DNA of 64,000 nucleotides from Plantago ovata (lineage: Eukaryota; Streptophyta; Magnoliopsida; Lamiales; Plantaginaceae), in the NCBI GenBank assembly GCA_028274465.1, contig CM051458.1, positions 334,632-398,631 on the forward strand. Reading direction: 5' to 3'. The notes beneath the pieces are model-generated. The model was not told the DNA's origin. It searched no databases and saw only the letters and a list, made by a program, of their open reading frames with translations. Of this stretch, positions 37,460 through 48,632 are shown piece by piece (the first letter of the stretch is position 1; every line of letters starts with the position of its first letter). The translations under genes were made by a program, and so were the position numbers.

Positions 37460-40400
37460 ATGGCTACTATTGCGGCGGCGGCAAGAATTGAAACCTCATC
37501 TCCAATTTCGACTTCTTCCGTCGAGGTTTCCAACTACAAGTCTCAATTTCTATCCCCTTTCTCCAACATTTCCAATCCTCCGTTCAAACCTCTGATAAGC
37601 ACACCCAAAATCGAGTATAATTGCCACAGGCAGAGGAAGCTTTCTGTTAGCGCAAAAGCAACTAAATCCGAATCGGGTGTGGACCCCAAGCTGGGAGTTC
37701 CGTTGTACAAGCCCAAGTCGTATGAGGTTCTTGTATCCGATGCTGCTACATCACTTTTCTACGCTCTCCAGGATGGCAAAACCCGCCTCGAAATCGAGTT
37801 CCCGTGCGTATACATTTACCCTCTCTCTTTAGTACTACTAGCTTGTTCATGTTTTGATTCTTTTCAGCTTTGTGTGTTTATTATGTTATTATTGCACCGT
37901 CATTTCTTGCTGTTGTTATCAAATTGGAGAACATGATCCCTCTATGCCATACAATTATCTAAATTTACCGATCATTTCGTCTTTTGTGTGTACATCATGA
38001 CCTGGGACTAATTATGTGTCATGAGTAAGTGTCTAGAATTCGAGAGGAGTTTTCGATTACTTGACAAAATCAACTTTGTAGCCTTGTTGTACTTGTGGTA
38101 AACTAGCCCATATTGCTCATATTTAAAGATATGAGAAAGCACGTTAGCGTATGTATCGTTACCCTTTTATATATAGTTCTGGGAGGTAATGTGCATTCTA
38201 TTGATTTTAGAGTTCCTAGACAGATACTCCTTAAAATTGAGATGATACTATGCGTCACTTGTTAAAGCTAGAGGGATCGAATTTGTCTGTGTCTTTACGC
38301 CAGGGTCTTGAGTAAATTCATTATGTGGGCTGAATCTGATATGTTTTTCTCTTTTTGATTCATGACCTGCCTGGTGCATCGTTAGTCCATTGCCCACCAG
38401 CATTTCGTCTTATAAGGTATCTTCTTAGCTCACATGCTTTTTTCTTCTCATTTTCAAGATAATACTTCTGAGAATGCATTTCCTAGTCCTACTTCACTGT
38501 TTTGGTTTCAATGTCATTCGGCCAAATCGTCTAAACATTACAAGCATGAGAATCTGATCTTTGGAATATGATGATCATGTCTATATTCTTTCCGTAAAGT
38601 TTGATGCATGATGCTTTGAAAACTTGTAACTATGAAGGGATCCTCAGATGACTTCAGCGATGCAAACATTCAACTTGTTCTAGCTGTTGTTAGAAAGCTA
38701 GTGGAGAAGCAAGAAACTAGAGCACGCATTGTAAGAAGATCTTATCATATTATTGTTACCTATCGACCGGGAGAGATTACAATTCAGCACTAAAATCTGA
38801 CAGATGTCTACGTTTCCTAGGTATTTCCTGATAAGCCAGAAAAGCGCAGGGCCTCGGAGCTTTTCAGGGCAGCCCTAGACTCGGTAACTCATAAAAGTTA
38901 TGTTTGAAATATGTGTTTATGAAGTTCTATCAATATGTTTGAGTTCATATCATAAAAGTTAGGCTTGAAATTCAGAAAAATGAAGTCACAACAGTTATTC
39001 ATGGCAAAGGCTGAGAATATTGAATATACAGGACAGTGAACAACAGCCCTTGATAAGCAATATTATTGATGAATGATCTACTGCAGAAAATAAACATGAG
39101 CTTCTAGTTAATCTGTATCAAACTTTGTATTCTACAAAACTTTCCAGTAAATGTATTTCATCTCTCCAGACTGATGGCATAAGTGTTGGATCCTTGGATG
39201 ACGTCCCTAGTGGTCCTGTCACAAACTTCTTCAAGTCCATAAGAAACACTCTGGATTTTGACTTTGACGATGAGAATGAAGGTTGGTTCGATTAACTTTT
39301 TCATTAATCCCCTTCCTTAATATTGCTGGTAGCTTATTTTATGTGATACTTTGTAGGTGATAAGGTCAATCTTAAACCTCTCGGTTTATTAATACATTGA
39401 GGCACACATATCTACATGCACTTAACTAATATATCTGCAAATTTATGTTACTTATTTACTTTGATAGTCTTCTTAAAGCTAACCATCAAGATAGTTCAGG
39501 ATTGATAATTGTATGGTGCTATTCTTGATGCAGCCCGTTGGCAATCCGACAAACCACCATCACTCTATATCTTCATCAACTGCAGTACACGTGATCTGTC
39601 GGTTATAGAGAAGTATGTGGTATGATATATACTTTTGTCTGATCACTTCAACTACAAATTTACAATTCTGACAACGCAGTTTCTTTTTCAGTAATTTATC
39701 CATCATATAGCTATTTTGGGTGCATTATTTGCTTGGATAGAGATTTTCATGATACGTGAATGACATAGTAGTTTCTGGTTTTTATGCTGATTTTGACTTT
39801 GACAGTAATAATAACGAATGTTGAAAAAGTTCGAGGAAACTAAGTCTAGTGTCGAACTACGTTCTCGATCAGAACATAAGAGTATGGAAAGGAGAAATGG
39901 AGGTGATTATGCCTCTTATGTCTTATAGCTGGTGGGCTACTTTTGAAGTGAGTCAAAAGACTGTAATTTAAGAACCAAATTTTGTTCCTTCCCTCCCCTG
40001 ATGAAGCTAATCATGTTAGCAATCTTGATCCAAACACTGTAATTGAGTTTCTGCTACTGTGTGAGGTAACAGTGGACCTAAATTTGCCCCTTTGAAAGCT
40101 TCATGTTCTTATCCACTCAATCAGGCATCTGTAAGCCTCATTTGAAAATACTTAGGTTCTTTAATCCATGGGGTTGTGTATGGTCGTAATATCTGAGTGT
40201 GGTTATAATGGAAATTCTACATGATCTTAGTAGAAACACCAATATCTACGTGGTGCAGAACATTAGACACCAAATACAAGCCACTCTCATAATATGATTT
40301 TTGTGGTGTATGTGCACTTCAACTAATTTTATCGTTTTGATGGAAAGGCAAAAAATGTACATGTATGGACTATGGTAGGTAGGTTTACCAAAGGTATCGC

Positions 40401-41930
40401 CGTATCGAAAGATAATATGCAAAATATAAATAAATAAATAAATATAAATAAATAAATGATGAGTGTTTTGGCTATGTAAGAGGCGTTGAGGAAGACCTGT
40501 AGATTCACCAATTCCCTGAGTAGAGTCAATGAATGTATTTATGGCATTTCACAAGAGCATACAGATATTGGTGTAAGAGTATATATCAAACTTAACTTAT
40601 CAGTAAATGAGTCAGATAAGCATCACACTGAACTTCTTATGCTTCATCCCGAGCAACAGATCTTCATTAAGTCGTTGGCATCAGTAAGAAGTTCAGTGTG
40701 ATACTTATCTGCCTCATTTACTAATTTCAACTGTCATTTCACTTGGCTATCTATTATGGGTATTTAAATATCTTGCAATAACACAGGAAAGTTTTGCCAC
40801 TTCCACCCCAACAGTCCTCTTTAATCTGGAATTGGACACTCTACGGTATGTAATATTTTATAATTCATGGTCGTTAATCTGTAAATGATGATTCTCTACA
40901 TTTCTCTGATGAACATTAAAATATGTGTACAGTGCCGATCTTGGTCTTGTAGGATTTCCGAGCAAAGATGTACATTATAGATTTCTCTCACAGTTCACTC
41001 CGATATTTTACATTCGCACAAGAGAGTACTCAAAGGTATTACCGTGATTATTTTGTTTGAGGAGTTTCTGGTTAGCGGTAACAAATTATTATTAATACAT
41101 CCGATAGACTATTGCAGTGGCTCCTTTTATTGTGAACTATGATGGCGCCTTATTTCGTCAATACCCGGGTGAGCAGTGAATTTGTTCATTTGAAATGCCT
41201 AAGTTTTTGAAGTGTTCCCTGTGTTTCTTACTTTCTTCCCTTTTCTGTTCTCCTTTTACTTCTCAGTCATACTGTGCTGGAGAAGGATATTTGACATATA
41301 CGACTCACATTTGAACTTTAATGAATTTGAATTGTCGATGTAGGAATAGAATTGAACAGCATAAGCAACTAATAGTACTAATTTTAAGTCTCCATAGAAT
41401 TTGAGAACTCTAGTGGATCATTTTGGGTTTTCTGATTATAACAAACATATAATCTCACCTTCTTACGCCATATTTGATTCAGGGCCTTGGCAAGTAATGT
41501 TGAAGCAAGGAGACGGTTCTTTCGCTTGTGTAGCTGAGAGTGCAAGTCGTTTCACTCTGTTAGAAGTAATCATACCTCAAACCATATCTCTCCATTTATA
41601 CATTTTCTGGTGTCATTATACACATTAGGCCAAAACATTGTTTTCTTTGATATGTTAGACAAAGGAAGAACTGCTACGAGTTCTTGGGCTACTGGAGGAA
41701 GAAGGAAGTTCCCTGCAGTTCCTCAGAAGAGGCTACAAGGTTTTTGCCTGAACATCTTATAAGTATAGGGATTATCCATACGTTTTATCATCTTGTTACA
41801 ATTTGTGTTTGAAATGCATTCTCTTCACACTACATTCAATATGTATTCACTAGTAAGCTTTACAATGCAGAATGCCACCTGGTGGGAAGAAGATTTAGAG
41901 GCGGAGCTGTCTTCTGCTTGGCGTAGTTGA
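37460..41930 (+). CDS. LPA3-like: LOW PSII ACCUMULATION 3-like protein (DUF1995), plastid
   Basis: Twelve exons join in frame to 391 residues: 37460-37803, 38386-38416, 38638-38730, 38821-38883, 39170-39281, 39534-39619, 40787-40845, 40933-41035, 41108-41168, 41483-41565, 41659-41739, 41871-41930. The first ~65 residues are rich in S/T and basic residues, a plastid transit peptide. The DUF1995 core follows ([21 protein letters not shown] ... [43 protein letters not shown]). From family knowledge LPA3 helps fold or insert CP43 into photosystem II in the stroma. There is no recognisable enzyme motif. Exon 2 is only 31 bp. Intron 6 (39620-40786) is by far the longest of the later introns and contains a strong hairpin. 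Another DUF1995 paralogue is possible. Confidence 0.9.
40602..40722 (+). ncRNA. Intronic near-perfect hairpin, candidate miRNA precursor or foldback element
   Basis: The 38-base left arm (40602-40639, agtaaatgagtcagataagc...) pairs with the right arm (40685-40722, ...acttatctgcctcatttact) at 36 of 38 positions, with a 45-base loop. The hairpin lies in sense orientation in intron 6 of the LPA3-like gene. This is the size and pairing of a plant pri-miRNA stem. A MITE-type foldback would look similar, but no TSD was seen. I do not recognise the arm as a known miRNA. Confidence 0.5.
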
Positions 41931-44900
41931 ACAACTGTGATATGAATGTCGAAGCACGAATGCCAGAAACATCAGAAACGCGGTGTGAGCGACAACATTT
42001 TGGGTGCCAATAGAAAGAGGGTGTGCCTTGTATATTTTGGTTTCTACTTGATCAAGACAAAGTGATCATCTTGAATTCTTCATGGTAAAATGTGACTGAT
42101 ACATCAAAATCAATAGTGACAAGATAAGAGGACAAAATGGAGACTGAAAGTAAAAGCTGTTACAAGAAATTGGTACTCTAAAATACTCTTGTATCTTGTA
42201 AGTTGTAAATTAGCAAGTTATACACTTTTATAGTCCCAAAATATCCTTCCATTTCAACCCCTCATATCTCCTTTTAATTTGTACATTAAAATTCTGATTT
42301 AAAGATTCAATACTAGTACTAGTTTTGAGATGCCAAAAAGAGAAAGAATGTGTGGTTTACTTGAGATGTAGTGTAGAGTAGTACAACATAATCCCCAAAG
42401 GTAAAATGTGTGTCTGTGATCATAAGTATATACGAGTACTATATAGTTAAAAGTGAAAGCTGAGAGTGATAGATGATGAAAAAGCCAAGTCCAAAGTGAA
42501 ACACTCTTTTATGGTGTAAAGATTTAAAACGATGAGCAAGCAAGAGATAGAATCTGAGTGCTCCAGACATAGAATTCCCTTCCATGCTAATGGAATGTCC
42601 TTAGCTGTCCACTATCCTGTTGTTGCCAATAAGCATAAAGCCACTGTTTCCCTGTGGAACGCTGCCTTGTATTTGGATCTCTATGATCAAAACATGGGAG
42701 TATATTGAGCCACCTATGTGTATAACTAACAAAATTCTGCATCATCATTGTGTTGGTACCAACTGGATGACCTTTTACTTTCTGATACCATATTATAATG
42801 GGTCATTCTGGTAAAAGTTAATGTTAAAGACACATACATGTGAGTCCCATATGTATAGAGTCCACTATCATGTGTCTTGGTGTAATAAACTAAGTTTAGC
42901 ATGAAATAAATAATAATTATAGGATTATCATATGACCATCCCACATGGGGTTTCAACGGTATGTATCCAAATTTTTTGTCTTTGGTGCAAATGAGAGATG
43001 GTTTTAGTACAATTTTTAAAGTTTATGAAATTTGTACCATATCTTCTTTTATAAGATCAGGCCTTTTGACACAACATAATTTAACTATTTAATAAGTGAT
43101 TTCTAAGTTTTAATTTCATCAAGAAGCACCTTTTGCAAAAGTAATCTCAGGACTTTATATATTATGCATAAATAAACGTCCGTTAATTTAGGTAAAGCTA
43201 CAAAAAGTGGACATGGACTTGATCTTTAAAATCTGCTTGTCTCATTGATAATTTGTATAACTAGAATATGTCTGATAATTTGTTTTTGGAATTTAAACTG
43301 AATATAGTTCCATTCATTAATGAAATTGGAAAAAGAGAGACAATCTAATTATATAATTTTGATAATATAAATTTTTAAACTCCCTTTTCAGTACGATTCG
43401 AGATAATACAATATCAAACGAGACATTAAAAAAGTCAACGTTTTGAAATGGTAATCTTATAATGAGATAGAGGAAGTACAAATCAATATGTGTATATGTG
43501 TATATTTACTTTAAATCTCTTCCAAATACCCTCAATCAAACACTAGACTAGTGTGATCTTAAACACCGCACGATTAATGTGATCATTAAACACCAACATA
43601 GCATTATAAATTGTTTTTGGGAACGGATATGAAAATATAAGTCATAAAGTCATAGGTTAAAACAAAACTATAGACATTTTTGTATCATGTTTGTTGAAAG
43701 TTGAAATTTGGACAGGACAAGATGTCAAGAACGAAGAGGAGGAAAGGTAATAAATGAGCAGATAAAATTAAAAATATTTTACTCCCTCCGTCCAGAACAT
43801 TTGTACCATTTTACCATTTTAAGCGTTCCGTTATAATTGCACAATTTCAATTTTTTTGTTATATTTGGACATGATTATAATAATTTTTATATTCCACCAA
43901 GATATATGTGTGGCCATAAATCTATAACAAAGTAAAATTAACTTCCATGATCAATATAACTTAATATTTAATTATTCACCTTGTTATTTTTTTTCGCCCA
44001 AAATCAAATTTTACAATTGATTTAGGATGGAGAGAGTATGGAAATAAGATGCTAGCTGATACAAACATGAGTTTGTGTGTTGTTCGGTGTATTGTCTGTA
44101 TTCCATTAACTCAGTGCCCAATGCCCCCTCAAAATTCCCTCCAATTTTTTTCTTCCTTATTTCCGGACCAAATATGCCCCTCTCCTCTTTAGTCAAAAGC
44201 TCCATTTGGCCCCCACCTCGATCCCTAGCTCTTTTTCTTTAATCATCCCAATTCCAATCAATCTCAACTCAACTCACTCCTTTTCAATTTTCAATTAACT
44301 ACACAAATCAAAACAGCAACAATCTCCCACACCACCACACCTATCATAATTCCTTTTAATTTACCCCCATGACAAAATCATCTCAAATTTTGTAACCAAA
44401 CCTTTCGATGATGGTGGTTTTGAGCTTCATCCTTCAACTTTCGAAATTTCACCTATTAAGACTATCCCCTCAAGATCCATGATGACTATAGTATCTAAAA
44501 TGCCATACGATTTGAGTTTGCACGATTTTGGAGGAGTGTAGGTTTCCTACTTTCTCTATGTTAGGTTCTCTACCGTGCATATTACATTAATTATCCGATC
44601 TCTAAAACAATTATTTAAATTATAAATTGTGGAGTGATATTTGTTTAGAATATGTTTAACGCTAGTGACACATAAACTAGTTAATCTGGCAAGTAAGTCC
44701 GTATAAATTATTGTTTGTTGATTTAATTTTACATTCACTACTTAACAAATCAATTAGCTTATCAGTTAATTAATTTACTAAACAGTAAACACCCGCCATA
44801 AAAACCAACTACTTTATCATCTATCAACATTAGCTAAGAACAAAATTATTAGCTAGTTTTGTTAAGCATAGTTATAACTTCTCATGCGGGAATAAAATGT

Positions 44901-45178
44901 TTAGGTATCACTAGCAAATTTTCAAATCTCAAGGGACGATGAAACAAAACGACAACTATCAAGGGCCACCATGCAATTGTTTTGAAAAGACTAAAAGACA
45001 TAAACTTCAAAAATACTTTATAGTTACAAACTCTATTGTCCAAGTATAGAGCATTAAATTCATCTTCACCAACAACAACAACAAAAACAGAAACCAGAAA
45101 AAATGCAAAACAAACATTTTTGATTTTCCCACTATTCTTCTTCTTCTTCTTCTTCAACCATCTGCAACAAAACAAAAA
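41931..45178. other. Spacer between the LPA3-like and receptor kinase genes
   Basis: This 3.2-kb AT-rich stretch holds a MITE (43782-44036), and the last ~900 bases are probably promoter and leader of the kinase. The leader just before the ATG is rich in caa and ttc repeats. No gene was recognised. Confidence 0.5.
43782..44036. mobile_element. Stowaway-like MITE, 255 bp
   Basis: Starts ctccctccgtcc and ends ggatggagagag, with TA at both flanks (43780-43781 and 44037-44038). The interior is AT-rich and non-coding. Confidence 0.82.
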
Positions 45179-47278
45179 ATGTCTTCAAACCCCAGCACAA
45201 TCTACCTTGCAATCTCCATCTCTGCTTCTCTCATAATCCTCTTCGCCATTCTCTACTTTCTCTACTTCCTCTACTACTTCCTCATCCAAAGATCACGCAC
45301 TAGTCCCTTCGACGATGTTTCCACTTCCACTCCACTCCACAAGCTCCACAGGTTCACTTACAAGGAGCTCAAGAACGCAACCCACAACTTCAACGACTCC
45401 AATTGCATTGGCAAAGGCGGCTCAGGCTCTGTTTTCACTGGCATGTTGAAAAATGGTAAGCTTGTAGCTGTTAAAGTTCTTGATTCCAGCTCTTTCCAGT
45501 GTGAGCAAGAGTTTCAGAACGAGTTGAACATTCTTGGTGGGCTTGAAAATGGGAGTTTTGTTGTTTCTTTGTTGGGGTTTTGTGTGGAGAAAGGGAGTAG
45601 AGTGCTGGTGTTTGAGTACATGCCTAACAAAAGCTTGCAGGAGCATTTGTTCTTTCAGTGTTTGGATTGGGGTAAGAGGTTTTGTGTGATTCTTGATGTT
45701 GCCAAGGCATTGGCCTTTTTGCACTTGGAGTGTGATCCACCTGTGATTCATGGTGATGTTAAGCCTAGTAATGTGTTGCTTGATGTGGAGTTTAGGGCTA
45801 AGCTTTCGGATTTCGGGTTGTCGAGGTTGAAGGTGGAGGAGGAGGGTGAGTTTGGGGTTGATTTGTTTAGCCAAGAGTTGGGGAAGAGTAGAGAGTTCTC
45901 TGGGAACTTGAATGAGACTATAGGGACTACTACTCCATTGGAGAACAATCATGAGAATGATGATGAGGTTGATTTTGCTTTGGCATTGCAAGCTACTTCG
46001 TCTTCGAAGAATAGTTGTAAGGTTTATCACAATGCAATGGGCTTGCCAGTGAATTCTTTAGACTTTAGTTTTGAGGCGGCTCGTGGGGATGTAAATGAAG
46101 GGAGAGATTTGAAAGGGAAGGAGTTGTCGAATGATGAAAGCAGTTGGAAGAACAAGTTTGTGCCTTATGATGAGGAGTTGAAGTGTAGGGATGACAGTGA
46201 GAAGTTGGATTTGAGCAATGGTAGTAATGTGCAGCATAATTCGGGAGCGAAGCAATGGGGAAAAGATTGGTGGTGGAGACAAGATGGGGATGGTGAGTTG
46301 CGTAGTAAAGACTACGTGAAGGAGTGGATCGGGAGTCAAATATGTGATTCGAATAGTCATGATAATTGGGATGTAGAAAAGGGAGTTATTGAAGTGAAGG
46401 AGGATTTGGATAATTCTCCTCCACTGGAAAACTTCGAGCAAGTGAATGAGAATCATGTTCAAGAACTTGGATTTGAGTATGGTGATTGTGGTGTTGGAAA
46501 GGAGAATGCGACTACATGGAGAGTCCGTACTAAGAAACATAGAAAGATGCACGAATGGTGGAAAGAGGAGAATCTTGAAGAAGTTAACACGAGTAGTCGT
46601 ATGTCCCATAGGCTCAAAATGTGGAGTAAGAAGCGGTTAGAGGTGCCTCACTTTGGTTTAGGAAAAAGATTTCATTTCGGGAAAAGTAAGTTTAGGAATG
46701 AAAATGGGAACACCGATGATCTAAACTCTGATTTTAGCTTTAGAAAGGGTCGGAAGAAGAAGAAATCACGTTCTAGTGAAATCTGGAGTGGAGATCTCTT
46801 CAGCCGAGAGTTAAGTAGCACGACTAGCATGAGAGGAACGCTTTGCTATGTGGCACCAGAATATGGCGGATGTGGCTACTTGATGGAAAAGGCCGATATT
46901 TACAGCTTTGGTGTCTTGATTCTGGTGGTCGTCTCAGGTAGAAGGCCTTTACACGTTCTTTCATCACCGATGAAGTTTGAGAAAGCTAACTTGATTAGCT
47001 GGGCTAGGCAGTTGGCACACACAGGAAATATACTGGAACTGGTGGACGAAAAAATTAAAGACGAGTATAACGATGAGCAAGCGAAGTTATGTATAAACTT
47101 GGCTCTAGCATGTTTACAGAAAATGCCTGAGCTACGGCCGGACATTGGGGATGTTGTGAAGATATTGAAAGGTGAAATGGAACTGCCACAGCTTCCATTC
47201 GAGTTTTCTCCTTCTCCTCCGACTAAGTCGTTAAGCCGCTCAAGACGAAAGCAGAAGAGCGTTGTTGCAGCTGATTAG
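45179..47278 (+). CDS. Receptor-like Ser/Thr kinase with a long insert in the activation segment
   Basis: A single exon of 699 residues. Residues 8-35 form one membrane segment with almost nothing outside it, so this is a membrane-anchored kinase without a ligand domain. The kinase has the glycine loop at 78-83 (GKGGSG), K99, E115, HGDVKPSN (D193, K195, N198; glycine before D193, a non-RD kinase) and DFG at 211-213. The APE block lies near residues 557-560, so about 330 mostly polar residues sit in between, including a K/R-rich part (FRKGRKKKKS). From memory, Arabidopsis At2g45590 and At4g25390 share this plan. Non-RD kinases are often tied to immune signalling. The ATG at 45179 is chosen because the membrane segment follows at once. 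Confidence 0.93.
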   Translation: MSSNPSTIYLAISISASLIILFAILYFLYFLYYFLIQRSRTSPFDDVSTSTPLHKLHRFTYKELKNATHNFNDSNCIGKGGSGSVFTGMLKNGKLVAVKVLDSSSFQCEQEFQNELNILGGLENGSFVVSLLGFCVEKGSRVLVFEYMPNKSLQEHLFFQCLDWGKRFCVILDVAKALAFLHLECDPPVIHGDVKPSNVLLDVEFRAKLSDFGLSRLKVEEEGEFGVDLFSQELGKSREFSGNLNETIGTTTPLENNHENDDEVDFALALQATSSSKNSCKVYHNAMGLPVNSLDFSFEAARGDVNEGRDLKGKELSNDESSWKNKFVPYDEELKCRDDSEKLDLSNGSNVQHNSGAKQWGKDWWWRQDGDGELRSKDYVKEWIGSQICDSNSHDNWDVEKGVIEVKEDLDNSPPLENFEQVNENHVQELGFEYGDCGVGKENATTWRVRTKKHRKMHEWWKEENLEEVNTSSRMSHRLKMWSKKRLEVPHFGLGKRFHFGKSKFRNENGNTDDLNSDFSFRKGRKKKKSRSSEIWSGDLFSRELSSTTSMRGTLCYVAPEYGGCGYLMEKADIYSFGVLILVVVSGRRPLHVLSSPMKFEKANLISWARQLAHTGNILELVDEKIKDEYNDEQAKLCINLALACLQKMPELRPDIGDVVKILKGEMELPQLPFEFSPSPPTKSLSRSRRKQKSVVAAD

Positions 47279-48632
47279 GTCAAAAACTGATTTCTTACTG
47301 TGGTTTGCTTACTTTGTATAGTTGAGTTGAAGTAGGAGAATGTACATGAGTTTGTGCATGTACATTATTATTGTTTTGAAGTAAATATAATTTCCATTTA
47401 CTTTACTAGCTTTTAATTCTTGTTCCAGAATTCCAGTAACATGAATTGTTAGGACATCCCTTGCAATCAAAATTTGGTAACCCTTTGGTTTCAGAATTTT
47501 GTTTCTTGAATTGAATGCAGTATTTAAAAATGGACAAAGTTTTTGATACGTCAAGCGAAGAATTCTTGCTAGCAGTGGAGAGTGGACCCAAGATTTTAGA
47601 ATTCATTAATGATGATTAAAATAATTTAAGATATGATTTTGATGAGATTCGTGTAAGATAAACAAATGGTGAAGACCAAAGTTCTTAAGATAATTATGTA
47701 GTTTTTCAAATTAAAGTTTTTGTAGAGATGTACTACTCTAGTTATACGTGACAGATGACGAAGTGTAGACGAAGTTGGTAAGCCATTAATATATTTAAGT
47801 TACACAAAATGTCAATGGATATATGCTTGGTAATGGTGTGAAACAGTCAGGTCTACTTACTGGTCAATTGTATGTAATTTATTTAGTACTCGTAATACAA
47901 ACAAAGACAATTTACATTGTTAAAGAACTTCATACTCCTCGTAGTACTTCATTGTATTGAAAAGAGCTTCGTACTTTATTGCGGCAGTATTGGACAGTGA
48001 GAGTCAACATTTTCACCTATTCTTGTCTTTTAGTTTTAGAAGCAATAATGGAGATCAGCATAACTTAGCCAGATCTTTTGTCAAAGGATCATTCTTATTT
48101 CATTGAGAATTTAAGCTTTATCGCCTACTGGTGTTATACATCAGCCTGTACAGCTTTGAGAATTTAAGCTTTATGATCATCCCGAGCTCGTTCGAGCTAA
48201 ATGAGTCGAGCTCCATTAATAATATAATATGTCTCGAGTTTTGAACTCAAACCTAAATTTTAACTCGTTTCCTAGAGTGTTGTCAAATTCAAGCCGAGAT
48301 TGAGGTTGAGCCCTCAATGCAGAATGAACTCACATTCTACAACAAAACATCAGGCTAAAACCACACTAAGATGAGTACTAGTGCATGCATGCTACAATTT
48401 CTAAATCCGGGTATGGATGAAATTAAACAAGTACTGCACCAACCTCTAAGGATCTTCACTTGATATATTCGGCATTGGTATCGCTTAGTGGAACGCCTTC
48501 TGTATCGCAACAAATAAATGAAACTTCTTTACCAGAATCGGATCACCTCCAGAATCGGATCAAACTCATATACTTGCAAGTTGCAACGCATTTTCCGATG
48601 TATTCTGAGCAAGGTACACTGTAAACCAGCCC
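47279..48632. other. Spacer between converging genes, no gene seen
   Basis: AT-rich. Around 48,180-48,300 a gagctcg-rich piece with inverted cgagctc motifs may be a transposon fragment, but none could be named. Confidence 0.4.

Noticed and set aside
37460-37936. The first LPA3-like exon as a complete 158-residue gene
   Set aside because: A clear GT donor at 37804 and eleven further in-frame exons show it is exon 1 only.
45422-46609. Long open frames on the minus strand opposite the receptor kinase
   Set aside because: They are antisense shadows of a long intronless gene; low complexity and no family.
48180-48300. gagctcg-rich piece as a regulatory island
   Set aside because: It is too short and degenerate to assign; probably an old transposon scrap.
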